DNA from: Bacteroidales bacterium
Lineage (GTDB): Bacteria > Bacteroidota > Bacteroidia > Bacteroidales > F082
Assembly: GCA_015493215.1 (NCBI GenBank)
Contig: WGDP01000041.1
Coordinates: 1 to 46,837, forward strand
DNA: 46,837 nucleotides
Reading direction: 5' to 3'
Made by a program: the position numbers and the translations under genes. Each line of letters begins with the position of its first letter. Positions within the stretch are counted from its first letter, which is position 1. Shown here piece after piece: positions 36,274-45,064 of this stretch. Below the pieces are notes generated by a model that was given only the letters and a program-made list of their open reading frames with translations, made no database searches and was not told the DNA's origin.

Positions 36274-36536
36274 AAATTGTCTATAAAAAATCCTTTGAGA
36301 AAGATATTAAAAAAATCAAAAGCAAATTGATTCGTCAGGAAATAAAAGATACTTTGATGCAGATAAAACGAGCGGAAAATATTTATGAAATATCCGGTGT
36401 CAAAAAATTAAAAGGACATAAAAATGCATACAGAGTCAGGATTGGGGATTACAGAATGGGGTTCTTTTTTACGGGCAATACGGCTACAATTGTGCGGTTT
36501 GTTGATAGAAAAGATATTTATAAAAGATTTCCGTAA
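36270..36536 (+). CDS. RelE/ParE-family toxin inside the cas operon
   Basis: This 88-residue basic protein has the RelE-superfamily layout: MKIVYKKSFEKDIKKIKSKL at the start, LKGHKNAYRVRIGDYRMGFF in the core, and VDRKDIYKRFP at the end. Relatives are ribosome-dependent mRNA endonucleases or gyrase poisons held in check by the antitoxin. The key basic/aromatic residues (Arg in YRVRIGDYR, terminal R-x-x-x-Y) are present, so the toxin looks intact. It overlaps the antitoxin by 4 nt and cas5 by 1 nt (TAATG). It is thus translationally locked into the effector operon between cas7 and cas5. Confidence 0.88.
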   Translation: MKIVYKKSFEKDIKKIKSKLIRQEIKDTLMQIKRAENIYEISGVKKLKGHKNAYRVRIGDYRMGFFFTGNTATIVRFVDRKDIYKRFP

Positions 36537-37333
36537 TGAATAACAGAGTTTTACGTATTAAGATATATCAACCGGCAGCTCATTTTCGAATGCCTTTTAC
36601 CTACCAGCGAAGACATACTTATCCGCTACCACCCTATTCTACAGTGTTTGGAATGCTAATCAATCTTCTTGGTATAAACAACCAAAATAACGATTTATTC
36701 AAAAAAATTATAAAATGCAAGCTATCTGTTTCCGGAAGGTTTGAAACAAAACATACCGAGTATGTATGGTTTCGTAATTTAAGTAAAAAAAGTCATGAAA
36801 AATATTTCGGTAGTTTATCAATAAGAGAAAAAAACGGGCAAATTGAGCATATCGGTGGTCAAAGCCCTATTAAAATTGATGTGCTTGAAAATATGAGTGT
36901 TACTATCCACATTGCTTCATCAGACAAGCCATTTTTAAATTACTTATTCGAATATCTTCAAAATCCGCTTGATCGTCTTGAAGTAATCCATCTTGGAAGA
37001 GCTGAAGACTGGGTAGTTTTTGAAGACATTAGCTTTGTAGAATTACAAACAACAAGTGCCCATAAAAATTATGGACGTTTTTTCTGGATACCAAAAGATA
37101 TTTGGATTCAGAAAAATAACATAAATTTCGACTTTGGGACTATTGAGGGATTATTATACAATTTGCCGGTTTTTTCTACTATTAAAAATTACGAAAACAC
37201 TTTTAACAGAAACGGACAACGTGATTTCAAATACCTCAGGGTAAAATTAAATGATGGTGCGATACGTGGTTTTGATTACCTTTCCGATGATGAAGCACCG
37301 GTATTTTTTGCAGATATTCAAAAGTCCAAATAA
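36536..37333 (+). CDS. cas5: Cas5 (Cas5t-like) Cascade subunit
   Basis: This 265-residue protein has the N-terminal Cas5 signature (LRIKIYQPAAHFRMPFTYQR followed by RHTYPLPPYSTVFGMLINLL). Cas5 caps the 5' handle of the crRNA in Cascade. The later SIREKNGQIEHIGGQSPI and VIHLGRAEDWVVFEDI segments fit the Cas5t branch that accompanies Cst1/Cst2. Its ATG overlaps the toxin stop by one base, so its translation may depend on the toxin gene being translated. Cas3 follows after 8 nt. The protein seems full length. Confidence 0.87.
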   Translation: MNNRVLRIKIYQPAAHFRMPFTYQRRHTYPLPPYSTVFGMLINLLGINNQNNDLFKKIIKCKLSVSGRFETKHTEYVWFRNLSKKSHEKYFGSLSIREKNGQIEHIGGQSPIKIDVLENMSVTIHIASSDKPFLNYLFEYLQNPLDRLEVIHLGRAEDWVVFEDISFVELQTTSAHKNYGRFFWIPKDIWIQKNNINFDFGTIEGLLYNLPVFSTIKNYENTFNRNGQRDFKYLRVKLNDGAIRGFDYLSDDEAPVFFADIQKSK

Positions 37334-37341
37334 AAACAATT

Positions 37342-39990
37342 ATGGAAATCTGGGGAAAAAGTAAAACCAACAAAGGTGATGTTATTACTCTTCAAGAGCA
37401 CATCAATGATGTATTACTGGTTTTGGAACATTATAAAATGAACATTAAAAGTGAAAATGTTTTCAGGCTTACGGAATTGGCTGTAAAATACCATGATTTG
37501 GGAAAAGTATTACCCTATTTTCAAATAAAAACATTGGGAAATAAAAACTATGAACCTTTTGATGTTTACGCAATTATTCCCCATTCCCTGCTTTCCGTAT
37601 TACTTATTAACGGAAACCATCTAAGTAAAGAAATAAACAAGATTGTTGGCGAAGACATAGGACTTGTTTATCAAAATATTGTTTTGTCAGCTATAGCTTA
37701 TCATCACTGGCGCGAAAGTTTTTACGATATTATTGAAGGGTTTAGCGATGTGTTCGAGAATTTTCTGGAACTAGTTAATAACATTTCCAAATGGAATAAA
37801 ATAATTTCAAATTTAAATGAGCTTGGAAAAAGTATAAAAGGAATTGATCCGGATTCTTTACAAATCAATTCGGATATTTTACTTGGACTTACAAACGGTA
37901 TAAAATTTTCCGATTATTTTACCCCGCCTTATCAATTATACCGTTTGCCCGACAGAGTAAAAATCAATCAAAAGAAACTAAACGACTGGGTGCTTATTAG
38001 TGGATTTACAATGCTTTCCGACCATTATGCTTCATTTGTCGAACAAGAATATAATGAATCAGAAAAAAAACAGTATCTAAAAATAACCTATAAAAAACCT
38101 GAAAGTTTTGATGTAGTTAAAAACAAGTTTATTAAAATCTTAAAAGACAAAACAGGGGAATTGATAGATGAAAAAAACATCTGGCAAATTAATAAAGTTG
38201 ATACTTTCCGGAATAATAATACAATTCTGTTAGCCCCTACCGGTATGGGGAAAACAGAATTTGCATTTTTATGGTCGGCCGGTAAAAAGTTTTTTTATAC
38301 CCTGCCTCTTCGTTCGGCTGTAAACCAAATTTACGATAGAACCAAAAACATTTTTGGAGCCGAAAACAGTGGAATACTACATTCTGATGCCGATATATAC
38401 ATCTATGGCGATGGCGGCGAATCGGAATCAATGAAAATTTACGATTTTTCACGGCAATTGACAATGGCTGCAAATATATCAACCGGCGATCAATTCTTTC
38501 CTTATGCTTTACGCCCCCCGGCTTATGAAAAAATATTTGCCAAATTTTCTTACTCCAACCTAATTATTGATGAGATTCAGGCTTATGATCCTAAAGCAGC
38601 CGCAATCGTTGTGAAGTTTACGGAACACATTGTCCAAATGGGAAGCAGGTTTTTATTAATGACAGCAACATTGCCTGACTTTATTAGAGATGAAATAAAT
38701 AAAAGAATAGGAATTGATAATATTAAAACTTTAGATCTTTTTGAAAGTGACCCAAATTTAAAAACATTTGAAAAACATAAGCTTAACATTCTTGTTGACA
38801 ATTTTACCGATAAAAAACTATCATACAATCAGGAAATTATCAATAAAATTACAGAAAAGGCCAAAGAAAATAGCGGACAAAGAGTATTGGTGGTTCTGAA
38901 TACTATTAAACAGGCACAACAGGTTTATGGTGATATTTTAAAAACAAAAGACAATACTTTAAATGTTAAGCTTTTTCATTCAAGATATTCTTTTGAACAT
39001 CGTAAAAAAATTGAGAATGAACTAATGGATTTTATGGGAAATACGCCGGAAAGCAGGAACGATAAAAAGCCTAAAATTCTAATAGCCACTCAGGTTGTGG
39101 AAGCTTCTCTCGATTTGGATGCAGATTACCTGTTCACCGAATTGGCACCATGGGATTCCTTAATTCAGCGTATGGGTAGAGTTCTAAGAGAGTTACGCCC
39201 AAATACTAAAAACATTGATAAAATAATAAAAATTAGATACAACACCGATAATCTTCCTGATAATGTGTTTGTTTTGATTTACGATGGAAAGAATAGCAAA
39301 GGGAAAACCATTTATGAATCAGGAGCAAATTATGTATATAGCAAAGATATTCTTAACAACGCATTATATCTTTTAGAAAGGCGCACCGGTGATGTGGAAA
39401 AAGAGAAGCTGCTTAAAACCTCTATAAATTATACTTTCAAGTCCTCAGGCGAATTTAAAAAGTATAAAAAGTCAGGTTTTTTGTTAAATGAAAATTTGAA
39501 AAATATCTTAGTAAGAAAAAATTATGAAGGGCTTGACAACGAAAGTAACTATTTGAAACGGTTTTATGATATGTTAGAAATATTGGATGCCGGTTTTATG
39601 TCTGAAAGAAAATCGGAGGCACAACATATTTTTAGGGAAATTAATAGTGTTGGGATTATTCCCGAATCCAGAAAAGATGAGTTTTTTAATGATATTAATA
39701 ATTTTGATTTTAACAAAAAGCACCCTTACACGCGTTTTAAAAAAGATATTATTTCTAAATTTGTAGTCAACGTTCAACGTTACAAAGTTGAAGAATTTCT
39801 TTACGATACAAATACCGTTGCAACGCAATTGTCCTTGAGCAGCGATTTCGTATCATTTAACGAAGAAGCTAAAGTAATGAAAAAACTGAAAAATTGGCTT
39901 TGGGGATATTATTTTGCAAACGTTGAATATTCTGAAAATAAAGGTTTGACAGGTATAATAAAAGAGGAATCAAACAATATGTTTCTGTAA
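37342..39990 (+). CDS. cas3: Cas3 HD nuclease-helicase
   Basis: This 882-residue fusion has an N-terminal HD nuclease (about 15-235: His20, HD at 51-52, His81, then the AIAYHHWRE motif). A superfamily 2 helicase follows, with Walker A APTGMGKT (298-305), motif II DEIQ (410-413), motif III LLMTATLP, and motifs V/VI in IATQVVEASLDLDAD and LIQRMGRVLRE. Cas3 is recruited by Cascade after target binding, then unwinds and degrades the DNA. All key motifs are present, so it appears active. It is the last gene of the effector operon; the next 490 nt carry no gene. Confidence 0.94.
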   Translation: MEIWGKSKTNKGDVITLQEHINDVLLVLEHYKMNIKSENVFRLTELAVKYHDLGKVLPYFQIKTLGNKNYEPFDVYAIIPHSLLSVLLINGNHLSKEINKIVGEDIGLVYQNIVLSAIAYHHWRESFYDIIEGFSDVFENFLELVNNISKWNKIISNLNELGKSIKGIDPDSLQINSDILLGLTNGIKFSDYFTPPYQLYRLPDRVKINQKKLNDWVLISGFTMLSDHYASFVEQEYNESEKKQYLKITYKKPESFDVVKNKFIKILKDKTGELIDEKNIWQINKVDTFRNNNTILLAPTGMGKTEFAFLWSAGKKFFYTLPLRSAVNQIYDRTKNIFGAENSGILHSDADIYIYGDGGESESMKIYDFSRQLTMAANISTGDQFFPYALRPPAYEKIFAKFSYSNLIIDEIQAYDPKAAAIVVKFTEHIVQMGSRFLLMTATLPDFIRDEINKRIGIDNIKTLDLFESDPNLKTFEKHKLNILVDNFTDKKLSYNQEIINKITEKAKENSGQRVLVVLNTIKQAQQVYGDILKTKDNTLNVKLFHSRYSFEHRKKIENELMDFMGNTPESRNDKKPKILIATQVVEASLDLDADYLFTELAPWDSLIQRMGRVLRELRPNTKNIDKIIKIRYNTDNLPDNVFVLIYDGKNSKGKTIYESGANYVYSKDILNNALYLLERRTGDVEKEKLLKTSINYTFKSSGEFKKYKKSGFLLNENLKNILVRKNYEGLDNESNYLKRFYDMLEILDAGFMSERKSEAQHIFREINSVGIIPESRKDEFFNDINNFDFNKKHPYTRFKKDIISKFVVNVQRYKVEEFLYDTNTVATQLSLSSDFVSFNEEAKVMKKLKNWLWGYYFANVEYSENKGLTGIIKEESNNMFL

Positions 39991-40094
39991 TAACATTAAA
40001 TCTGACATCAAAATTCCTAAAAACCCCAGATTTTCTAAAACTTTAATAAAAAATTGCACTATGCATTGTGTATCTGTCAATTAACCAACACCCC

Positions 40095-40160
40095 ATGTTT
40101 ATCTTTCGTTTCACCATAATTGCCGTTTCACCTTGGTAAGATAAAACGAAGGGTAAACAT
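40095..40160. repeat. Imperfect inverted repeat downstream of cas3
   Basis: ATGTTTATCTTTCGTTT (40095-40111) pairs with AAACGAAGGGTAAACAT (40144-40160) over 17 bp with two wobble-type mismatches. It lies about 105 nt past the cas3 stop and may be a transcription end or the trace of an inserted element. Confidence 0.45.
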
Positions 40161-40290
40161 TTGTAAAAAAAGAAAAAACCTCTCGTTTTGATGAAAGCAG
40201 AAGAAAATGGTGCTAAAATTTCTGGCACGTAAATTATTTCCGGCAATATGGATTATCTTATTGTGGGTTAGTTATATACATCGGTTTTTA

Positions 40291-40352
40291 AATAATGTTT
40301 TGAGTAACGCAACTTTTATTATCTGGTGGAAAAACTTACACAAAACATTATT
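40291..40352. repeat. 12-bp perfect inverted repeat upstream of abiEi
   Basis: AATAATGTTTTG (40291-40302) and CAAAACATTATT (40341-40352) are exact complements, 38 nt apart. They lie upstream of the abiEi promoter. AbiEi-type proteins bind inverted repeats near their own promoter, so this could be an operator (inference). Together with the repeat at 40095 it is the only structure seen in 39991-40421. Confidence 0.45.
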
Positions 40353-40421
40353 CAAATATTTATATAGGTTGATTTCTTTCGTGTAAAACCGGTTGTTCTG
40401 ATTGATTTGAATAAGTTTTTC

Positions 40422-40452
40422 TTGCATATAATAATTTTATGTATTACTTTTG
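40422..40452 (+). promoter_or_regulatory. Promoter of abiEi and downstream genes
   Basis: TTG (40422-40424), 20 nt, then TACTTTTG (40445-40452) fits the Bacteroidota consensus closely. The start of transcription would be near 40459, some 23 nt before the abiEi ATG. It could also drive the coiled-coil gene and perhaps cas4-cas1-cas2. Confidence 0.65.
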
Positions 40453-40481
40453 CTATTAAATCCAAACTATGACCTAATTTT

Positions 40482-41246
40482 ATGAGAGATTTGCAATATA
40501 GATTTTTAGAAATGCTTGATGAATTCGGCTATGATATTTTTAATCTGAAAATGATTAAAGACACCGGATATTTTTCGGCCAAACGAATAAGCTATGCTTT
40601 AAAATCTTTAACAAAATCAGGAATGCTAATAAAAATCGAACAAGGGAAATATGTCAGAAGCAATTTTAACAATGAATTTGTAATAGGTAATTTTTTAGCT
40701 CCTGATGGTGGAATCGGTTATTGGTCTGCATTAAATTCCTATGGTTTAACCGAACAATTTCCGAATGTAATATTTATCCAGACATCAAAAAGAAAAGGCG
40801 AAATAGTTTTTAGAAACCTGCGCTACAAATTTGTCAAGGTTGCTCCCCGTAAACTAAAGGGTTATAAAAAAATTGGAATTGGCAACCACAGTTACAGGAT
40901 GAGTGATTTGGAAAAGACCATTGTTGATTGCTTTGATTTGCCTCAACATGCCGGCTGGTATCACGAAACAATCAAAGCATTTAATAATGCCAAGCTGAAT
41001 CCCAACAAATTAATCAGGTATTGCAAAATAATCAATAATACATCTGCTACCAAACGTATGGGATATTTAAGTGAATTATTAGGAAAAAAGGAAATGGCAT
41101 CATTTATACAATATGCACAAAGTGCAATAAAGCAATCTTATTCGCTATTTGAAATCAGTGGAGAAACCGATGGGCAATATGACAACAGATGGAAGTTGGT
41201 TATAAATATGCCTATTGAGGAAATTATTGAAATTGCAAATTCATGA
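40482..41246 (+). CDS. abiEi: AbiEi-family antitoxin/transcriptional regulator, orphan
   Basis: This 254-residue protein has an N-terminal winged helix (about 1-60: LKMIKDTGYFSAKRISYALK then SLTKSGMLIKIEQGKYVR). A larger AbiEi-like domain follows (GYWSALNSYGLTEQ, FVKVAPRK, MSDLEKTIVDCFDLPQHAG, MGYLSELLG). AbiEi is the antitoxin and self-repressor of the type IV AbiE abortive-infection system; its partner AbiEii is a nucleotidyltransferase toxin. Here the ATGA overlap expected for the toxin start is present, but only the two ends of the toxin gene remain. The regulator is therefore an orphan. It lies between cas3 and cas4 with its own promoter. Confidence 0.82.
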   Translation: MRDLQYRFLEMLDEFGYDIFNLKMIKDTGYFSAKRISYALKSLTKSGMLIKIEQGKYVRSNFNNEFVIGNFLAPDGGIGYWSALNSYGLTEQFPNVIFIQTSKRKGEIVFRNLRYKFVKVAPRKLKGYKKIGIGNHSYRMSDLEKTIVDCFDLPQHAGWYHETIKAFNNAKLNPNKLIRYCKIINNTSATKRMGYLSELLGKKEMASFIQYAQSAIKQSYSLFEISGETDGQYDNRWKLVINMPIEEIIEIANS

Positions 41247-41376
41247 CAAACAAAGAAAAAACAAACGTGCCTGGAAAAGTAGTTTAAGCCATCATTTACC
41301 CTCCGGCAAGCTTCCTGAAATTGATTCGGTTTACGATGAGTTGAAAAGTTTTATAGAATCTATATTAAAAAAATAA
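41243..41376 (+). pseudogene. Deletion scar of the abiEii toxin gene
   Basis: An ATG overlapping the abiEi stop (ATGA) opens MTNKEKTNVP, the usual start of AbiEii proteins (MNKEKTNV...), but that frame stops at codon 15. In another frame the sequence ends in RAWKSSLSHHLPSGKLPEID, then VYDELKSFIESILKK and stop at 41376. This resembles an AbiEii C-terminus (W-x-x-x-L...LP...Y-x-x-L-x-x-F). The whole nucleotidyltransferase core, some 200 or more codons, is missing. I read this as an internal deletion leaving about 9 N-terminal and 38 C-terminal codons. Confidence 0.65.
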
Positions 41377-41400
41377 TCAATAATTTTAAAACAGTATAAA

Positions 41401-42411
41401 ATGGAAGAAATCACCAACAAAAACACAAAAGCACAAATTCTTGAAGCGTATGAAAAGCTTCTGAAACAGGTAAAAGAGGCCAAAGCCGAAAAACCGAAAC
41501 AGGTGCAACAGGAAAAACAGGAACGGGAAACCGTTAAAAAAGTTGAAAAGGTTACTGATAAAGCCATTGTTGACGAAATAGGAAACCTAAAAACCAATCT
41601 TGCCAAAAGTCTTGATAAAGTTGAGGATTCGCTGTTGGCTGAGTTTGAAAAGCTTAAAGAGCTAAAGGAGGCCATTGAAGTGGAAAAGAAAAACCTGAAA
41701 GAACTTTATGATCTGTCGGTTACCACCGATTCGCTAGCGGCCATGCTACTGGCACAAAAAGAACAGAAGGAAGCTTTTGAAAAAGAAATGAAAGAGCAGA
41801 AAGAAGTATTCGAACAGGAAATGGCCGATAAACATACACAATGGAAATTGGAAAAAGAGCGGCTGGAACGCGAAGAAAAAGAGTATCAGGAAGAGCTAAA
41901 GAAAAAGCGCAAGCGCGAAGAGGAAGAATACCAATATGCCTTAAAAATAACCCGTCAGAAAGAGGCCGATGCCTATGCCGCCAAAAAAGCAAAATTGGAA
42001 ACTGAATTGGAAGAAAAGCGTGCCGCCTTTGAAAAAGAGATTGCCGAAAGAGAAGCCAATGTTTCCAAAGCCGAAAAAGAGTTGGCCGAATTGAGGGCAA
42101 AAGCCGAAAACTTTCCAAAAGAACTGGAAAAAGCCGTTGCCGACAAAGAAAAAGAGATTACAAAGCAACTTGCTTCCAAATTTGAATTTGAAAGCAAACT
42201 GGCCGAAAAACAAAACGAGGGTGAGCTGCGACTAAAAGGGCAAACCATTGAAGCTTTAAAAGAGAAAATTGCCGAAATGCAAAAACAAATCAAAGAGCTG
42301 AGCGAAAAAGCCAACCTCGCTGAGAAAAATGTGAAAGATATAGCAGTAAAAGCCATCGAAAGCAGTTCTAAAATCCAGGTGTTTCCGGCTAAAGAAAACG
42401 ATAAGGAATAG
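41401..42411 (+). CDS. Long coiled-coil protein of unknown function in the cas locus
   Basis: This 336-residue soluble protein is almost wholly coiled coil. Residues about 5-60 are Lys/Glu/Gln-rich and 60-110 carry leucine heptads (LDKVEDSLLAEFEKLKELKE). A short break (SVTTDSLAAMLLAQ) precedes an unbroken charged helix from about 125 to 330 (EFESKLAEKQNEGELRLKGQ; LKEKIAEMQKQIKELSEKAN). It has no signal peptide, membrane segment or nucleotide-binding motif. It starts 24 nt after the abiEii scar and is followed after 45 nt by an unknown helical gene. Coiled-coil proteins of this kind may be structural or SMC-like scaffold parts; the role beside cas4-cas1-cas2 is open. Confidence 0.75.
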   Translation: MEEITNKNTKAQILEAYEKLLKQVKEAKAEKPKQVQQEKQERETVKKVEKVTDKAIVDEIGNLKTNLAKSLDKVEDSLLAEFEKLKELKEAIEVEKKNLKELYDLSVTTDSLAAMLLAQKEQKEAFEKEMKEQKEVFEQEMADKHTQWKLEKERLEREEKEYQEELKKKRKREEEEYQYALKITRQKEADAYAAKKAKLETELEEKRAAFEKEIAEREANVSKAEKELAELRAKAENFPKELEKAVADKEKEITKQLASKFEFESKLAEKQNEGELRLKGQTIEALKEKIAEMQKQIKELSEKANLAEKNVKDIAVKAIESSSKIQVFPAKENDKE

Positions 42412-42456
42412 TAAAAACAAGTTCAAATGCTAAATTAAAACTTTAAAAATTTTCCC

Positions 42457-43476
42457 ATGCCTGCCAAACAACCCTTAAAACTTACCGAACTGCGTGCCCT
42501 GATAAAAAAGCACGACCGCAAAGACTTGGAATTTATTATTGCACAATTGTACAAGATGATTCCAAAAGATAAAAAAATTGATAATGATGTAGCCTCATTA
42601 ATTGAAAATCCGGAGAAGTTTGCGAATAGCTCCAAAACCTCAAAAAAAGGTAAAGCAATGCGGCCTTTCAGCGAAGTGGAAAAAGAAGTTTTGTTTTTTG
42701 AAGCCAATGCCTATGAACAAAACTATATGATACCAAACCGGAGTATTAAAAAAGCCGACAGGCCCAAATGGCGTTTTGTGGTTAAAAGGCTGTACAAAGA
42801 GCTGAATGAGTATGCCAAACAGGAAGACTACATCAAAAAAACTGCCGACAACCTGCTTAAACTATACGAAGTGCTTACCTATGCCTGCGGTTACTATCTG
42901 TTTAATGCTTACGATGCGTTTGAATCGGTGGGTATTGCACAAGAAACATTCTTTCAATCGGTTGTTGATAAATATAATAAAACACAGGAGAGAGAAGCAT
43001 TTATTTCAAAGTCTATTGATATCATGTTCGACAACTTTTTGAACCGTTACACCCTTTATTCAGATTTGATGTGGGTATTTTTGGAATATGTTCAAACACC
43101 TGATATGCTTTATCTTACCATTGATATTTCCCGGCAAAAACGACAAAAACTGGCAAAAAGTGAAAAAACGACAAAAGGCGACTATGAATATGAGGTAGAA
43201 AAAAAGCTTAATAATTACACCGAGTTGATTTTCAGGTGTTATGCCGGTCTGTATGAATTTGATAATGCCCTTAACGATTATCAAAAATATGCCATTGAAA
43301 GAGAGGAAGAGGTAAAGTTATATATTCTTATCAGCCTTTTATTCGATTATGAAAAGAAAGACTTGATTTTGAAACTTATTATTGAAAATGAGAAGAAAAT
43401 GGCACTAAGAGAACGCCTGATTAAACTGAAAAATTATATTTTGGAAAAAGATGAATTACCAAAGTATATGTATTAG
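42457..43476 (+). CDS. Helical protein of unknown function upstream of cas4
   Basis: This 339-residue protein is soluble and largely helical. The first ~55 residues (LKLTELRALIKKHDRKDLEF, IIAQLYKMIPKDKK) have an L-x-x-L-x-x-x-(D/E)L-x-x-x-I-x-x-LY pattern reminiscent of DUF6155-type N-termini, which is a weak match. Residues about 75-339 form a helical repeat-like domain (TADNLLKLYEVLTYACGYYL, DLMWVFLEYVQTPDML, ALNDYQKYAIEREEEVKLYI). There are no catalytic motifs. It lies between the coiled-coil gene and cas4 (11 nt before cas4), so it is probably co-transcribed with the adaptation genes. It and the coiled-coil protein look like a two-gene unit. Confidence 0.72.
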   Translation: MPAKQPLKLTELRALIKKHDRKDLEFIIAQLYKMIPKDKKIDNDVASLIENPEKFANSSKTSKKGKAMRPFSEVEKEVLFFEANAYEQNYMIPNRSIKKADRPKWRFVVKRLYKELNEYAKQEDYIKKTADNLLKLYEVLTYACGYYLFNAYDAFESVGIAQETFFQSVVDKYNKTQEREAFISKSIDIMFDNFLNRYTLYSDLMWVFLEYVQTPDMLYLTIDISRQKRQKLAKSEKTTKGDYEYEVEKKLNNYTELIFRCYAGLYEFDNALNDYQKYAIEREEEVKLYILISLLFDYEKKDLILKLIIENEKKMALRERLIKLKNYILEKDELPKYMY

Positions 43477-43487
43477 TAACTGTACAA

Positions 43488-44006
43488 ATGCAAATAACCG
43501 GTACCCATATCAACTATTATTTTGTTTGCAAGCGCAAACTGTGGCTTTTTGCCAACAACATTCAAATGGAGCACACCAGCAGCCGGGTTTCAGAGGGTAA
43601 TCTTATTCATGAAACCACCTATCAGCAACGCACATCAAAATACGAAGAGGTTGCCATTGGTGGTATTAAAGTTGATTATTACGATGCAAAAAACAAAGTA
43701 ATTCACGAAGTTAAAAAGTCAAATAAAATTGAAACGGCTCACATTTGGCAGCTAAAATATTATCTGTTTGTTTTTGAAAAAGCCGGTATTGAAGGAGTAA
43801 CAGGCAAACTTGAATATCCCAAATTGCGTCAAACCGAGGAGGTGATTCTAAGCAATCGGGATGTTGAAGAACTGCAAGATGTTATAAACGAGATTAAAAA
43901 TATAATAACATCGGAAACATGCCCCGGAGTTCTTAACGCTACAATTTGCAAACGATGCAGCTATTATGACTTTTGCTTTAGCGGAGAAGCCGAACAGGAT
44001 GAATAA
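43488..44006 (+). CDS. cas4: Cas4 spacer-processing nuclease
   Basis: This 172-residue RecB-like nuclease has the four cluster-binding cysteines, Cys14 (VCKRKLWLF) and Cys154/157/163 (ICKRCSYYDFC). The nuclease residues His41, Asp63 (VDYYD), Glu74 and Lys76 (HEVKKS) and the QLKYYL motif are also visible. Cas4 trims pre-spacers and helps choose those next to a proper PAM together with Cas1-Cas2. It is short but complete for the Cas4 of type I-B loci. It starts the adaptation module cas4-cas1-cas2 and follows the unknown helical gene by 11 nt. Confidence 0.93.
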   Translation: MQITGTHINYYFVCKRKLWLFANNIQMEHTSSRVSEGNLIHETTYQQRTSKYEEVAIGGIKVDYYDAKNKVIHEVKKSNKIETAHIWQLKYYLFVFEKAGIEGVTGKLEYPKLRQTEEVILSNRDVEELQDVINEIKNIITSETCPGVLNATICKRCSYYDFCFSGEAEQDE

Positions 44007-44043
44007 ATTTAACAACTAAACACAGACTTTAAAATTAATAAGC

Positions 44044-45051
44044 ATGTCAAAAAAAACCTATTACCTGTTCAACCCCGGTCGCTTGTCACGCAAGGACAAT
44101 ACGCTTAAATTCACTCCTGTTGACCAAAATGGGATTGAAGGAAAGCCACGTTATCTGCCTGTTGAGCAAGTTGACCAGTTATACTGTTTTGGCACCATTG
44201 ATGCCAACTCGTCCATGTACAACTTTCTTGGAAAAAACGAAATTGCTGTCCATTTTTTCGACTACTACGAAAACTACACCGGATCGTTTTTATCAAAAGA
44301 TTACCTTTTATCGGGCAAAATGCTCATTAAACAATCGGCACATTACTCATCCCTTAAAAAGCGAATAAAAATTGCCAGAGCGTTTATCGAAGGAGCAAGT
44401 TACAACATTTTAAAAAACCTTAAATATTATCAAAACCGCGGCAAAGAACTTGAAAGCTATATTACTCAAATAGAAACTTATCGCAAAAGCATAAGCAGCA
44501 TTAACCGGATTGATAAATTAATGGGTATTGAAGGAAACATCCGGATGACCTATTACAAGGCTTTCGATATTATTTTGAACGGACTTAAAATGGAAGGGCG
44601 AAGCATGCAGCCTCCGCAAAACGAAGTAAATGCCCTTATTTCGTTTGGTAACATGATGTGTTATGCGCAGGTTTTAAGAAGCATACATCAAACGCAATTA
44701 AACCCTGTTATCAGTTTTTTACACAGCCCCGGCGAACGACGATATTCGCTGGCACTCGATTTATCCGAAATATTTAAACCCTTACTTGTTGACCGGGTAA
44801 TATTTAAAGTGCTAAACAAAAACATGCTTACTGCCAACGATTTTGATTCAAAAATCGGGCGTATAGTAATGAAAGAAAAGGGTAAGAAAAAATTTATTGA
44901 AACCTTTGAGCAGCGCCTTTCCGAAACCATTATGCACCGTACACTCGAAAGGAAAGTGAGTTATAAACATTTAATAAAGCTGGAAGCCTATAAGTTACAA
45001 AAGCACCTTTTGGATATAGAAGAATACAAGCCATTTAAAATGTGGTGGTAA
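44044..45051 (+). CDS. cas1: Cas1 spacer integrase
   Basis: This 335-residue protein has the type I-B Cas1 layout: an N-terminal beta domain ([38 protein letters not shown]) and a helical catalytic domain. The metal ligands Glu163 ([12 protein letters not shown]), His227 ([19 protein letters not shown]) and Asp239/Glu242 are present. With Cas2 it inserts new spacers at the leader end of the array. It lies 37 nt after cas4 and 13 nt before cas2. Its base composition is noticeably richer in GC than that of the cas6-cas3 operon. Confidence 0.95.
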   Translation: MSKKTYYLFNPGRLSRKDNTLKFTPVDQNGIEGKPRYLPVEQVDQLYCFGTIDANSSMYNFLGKNEIAVHFFDYYENYTGSFLSKDYLLSGKMLIKQSAHYSSLKKRIKIARAFIEGASYNILKNLKYYQNRGKELESYITQIETYRKSISSINRIDKLMGIEGNIRMTYYKAFDIILNGLKMEGRSMQPPQNEVNALISFGNMMCYAQVLRSIHQTQLNPVISFLHSPGERRYSLALDLSEIFKPLLVDRVIFKVLNKNMLTANDFDSKIGRIVMKEKGKKKFIETFEQRLSETIMHRTLERKVSYKHLIKLEAYKLQKHLLDIEEYKPFKMWW

Positions 45052-45064
45052 AAGAGTAATAATT

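Noticed and set aside
38569-38580. DEIQ in place of DExH in Cas3 motif II
   Set aside because: As far as I recall, this variant occurs in Cas3 proteins; the other helicase motifs are intact, so it does not suggest loss of function.
40043-40246. 67-aa minus-strand ORF in the gap after cas3
   Set aside because: It overlaps an inverted repeat, has no start signal and no recognisable domain.
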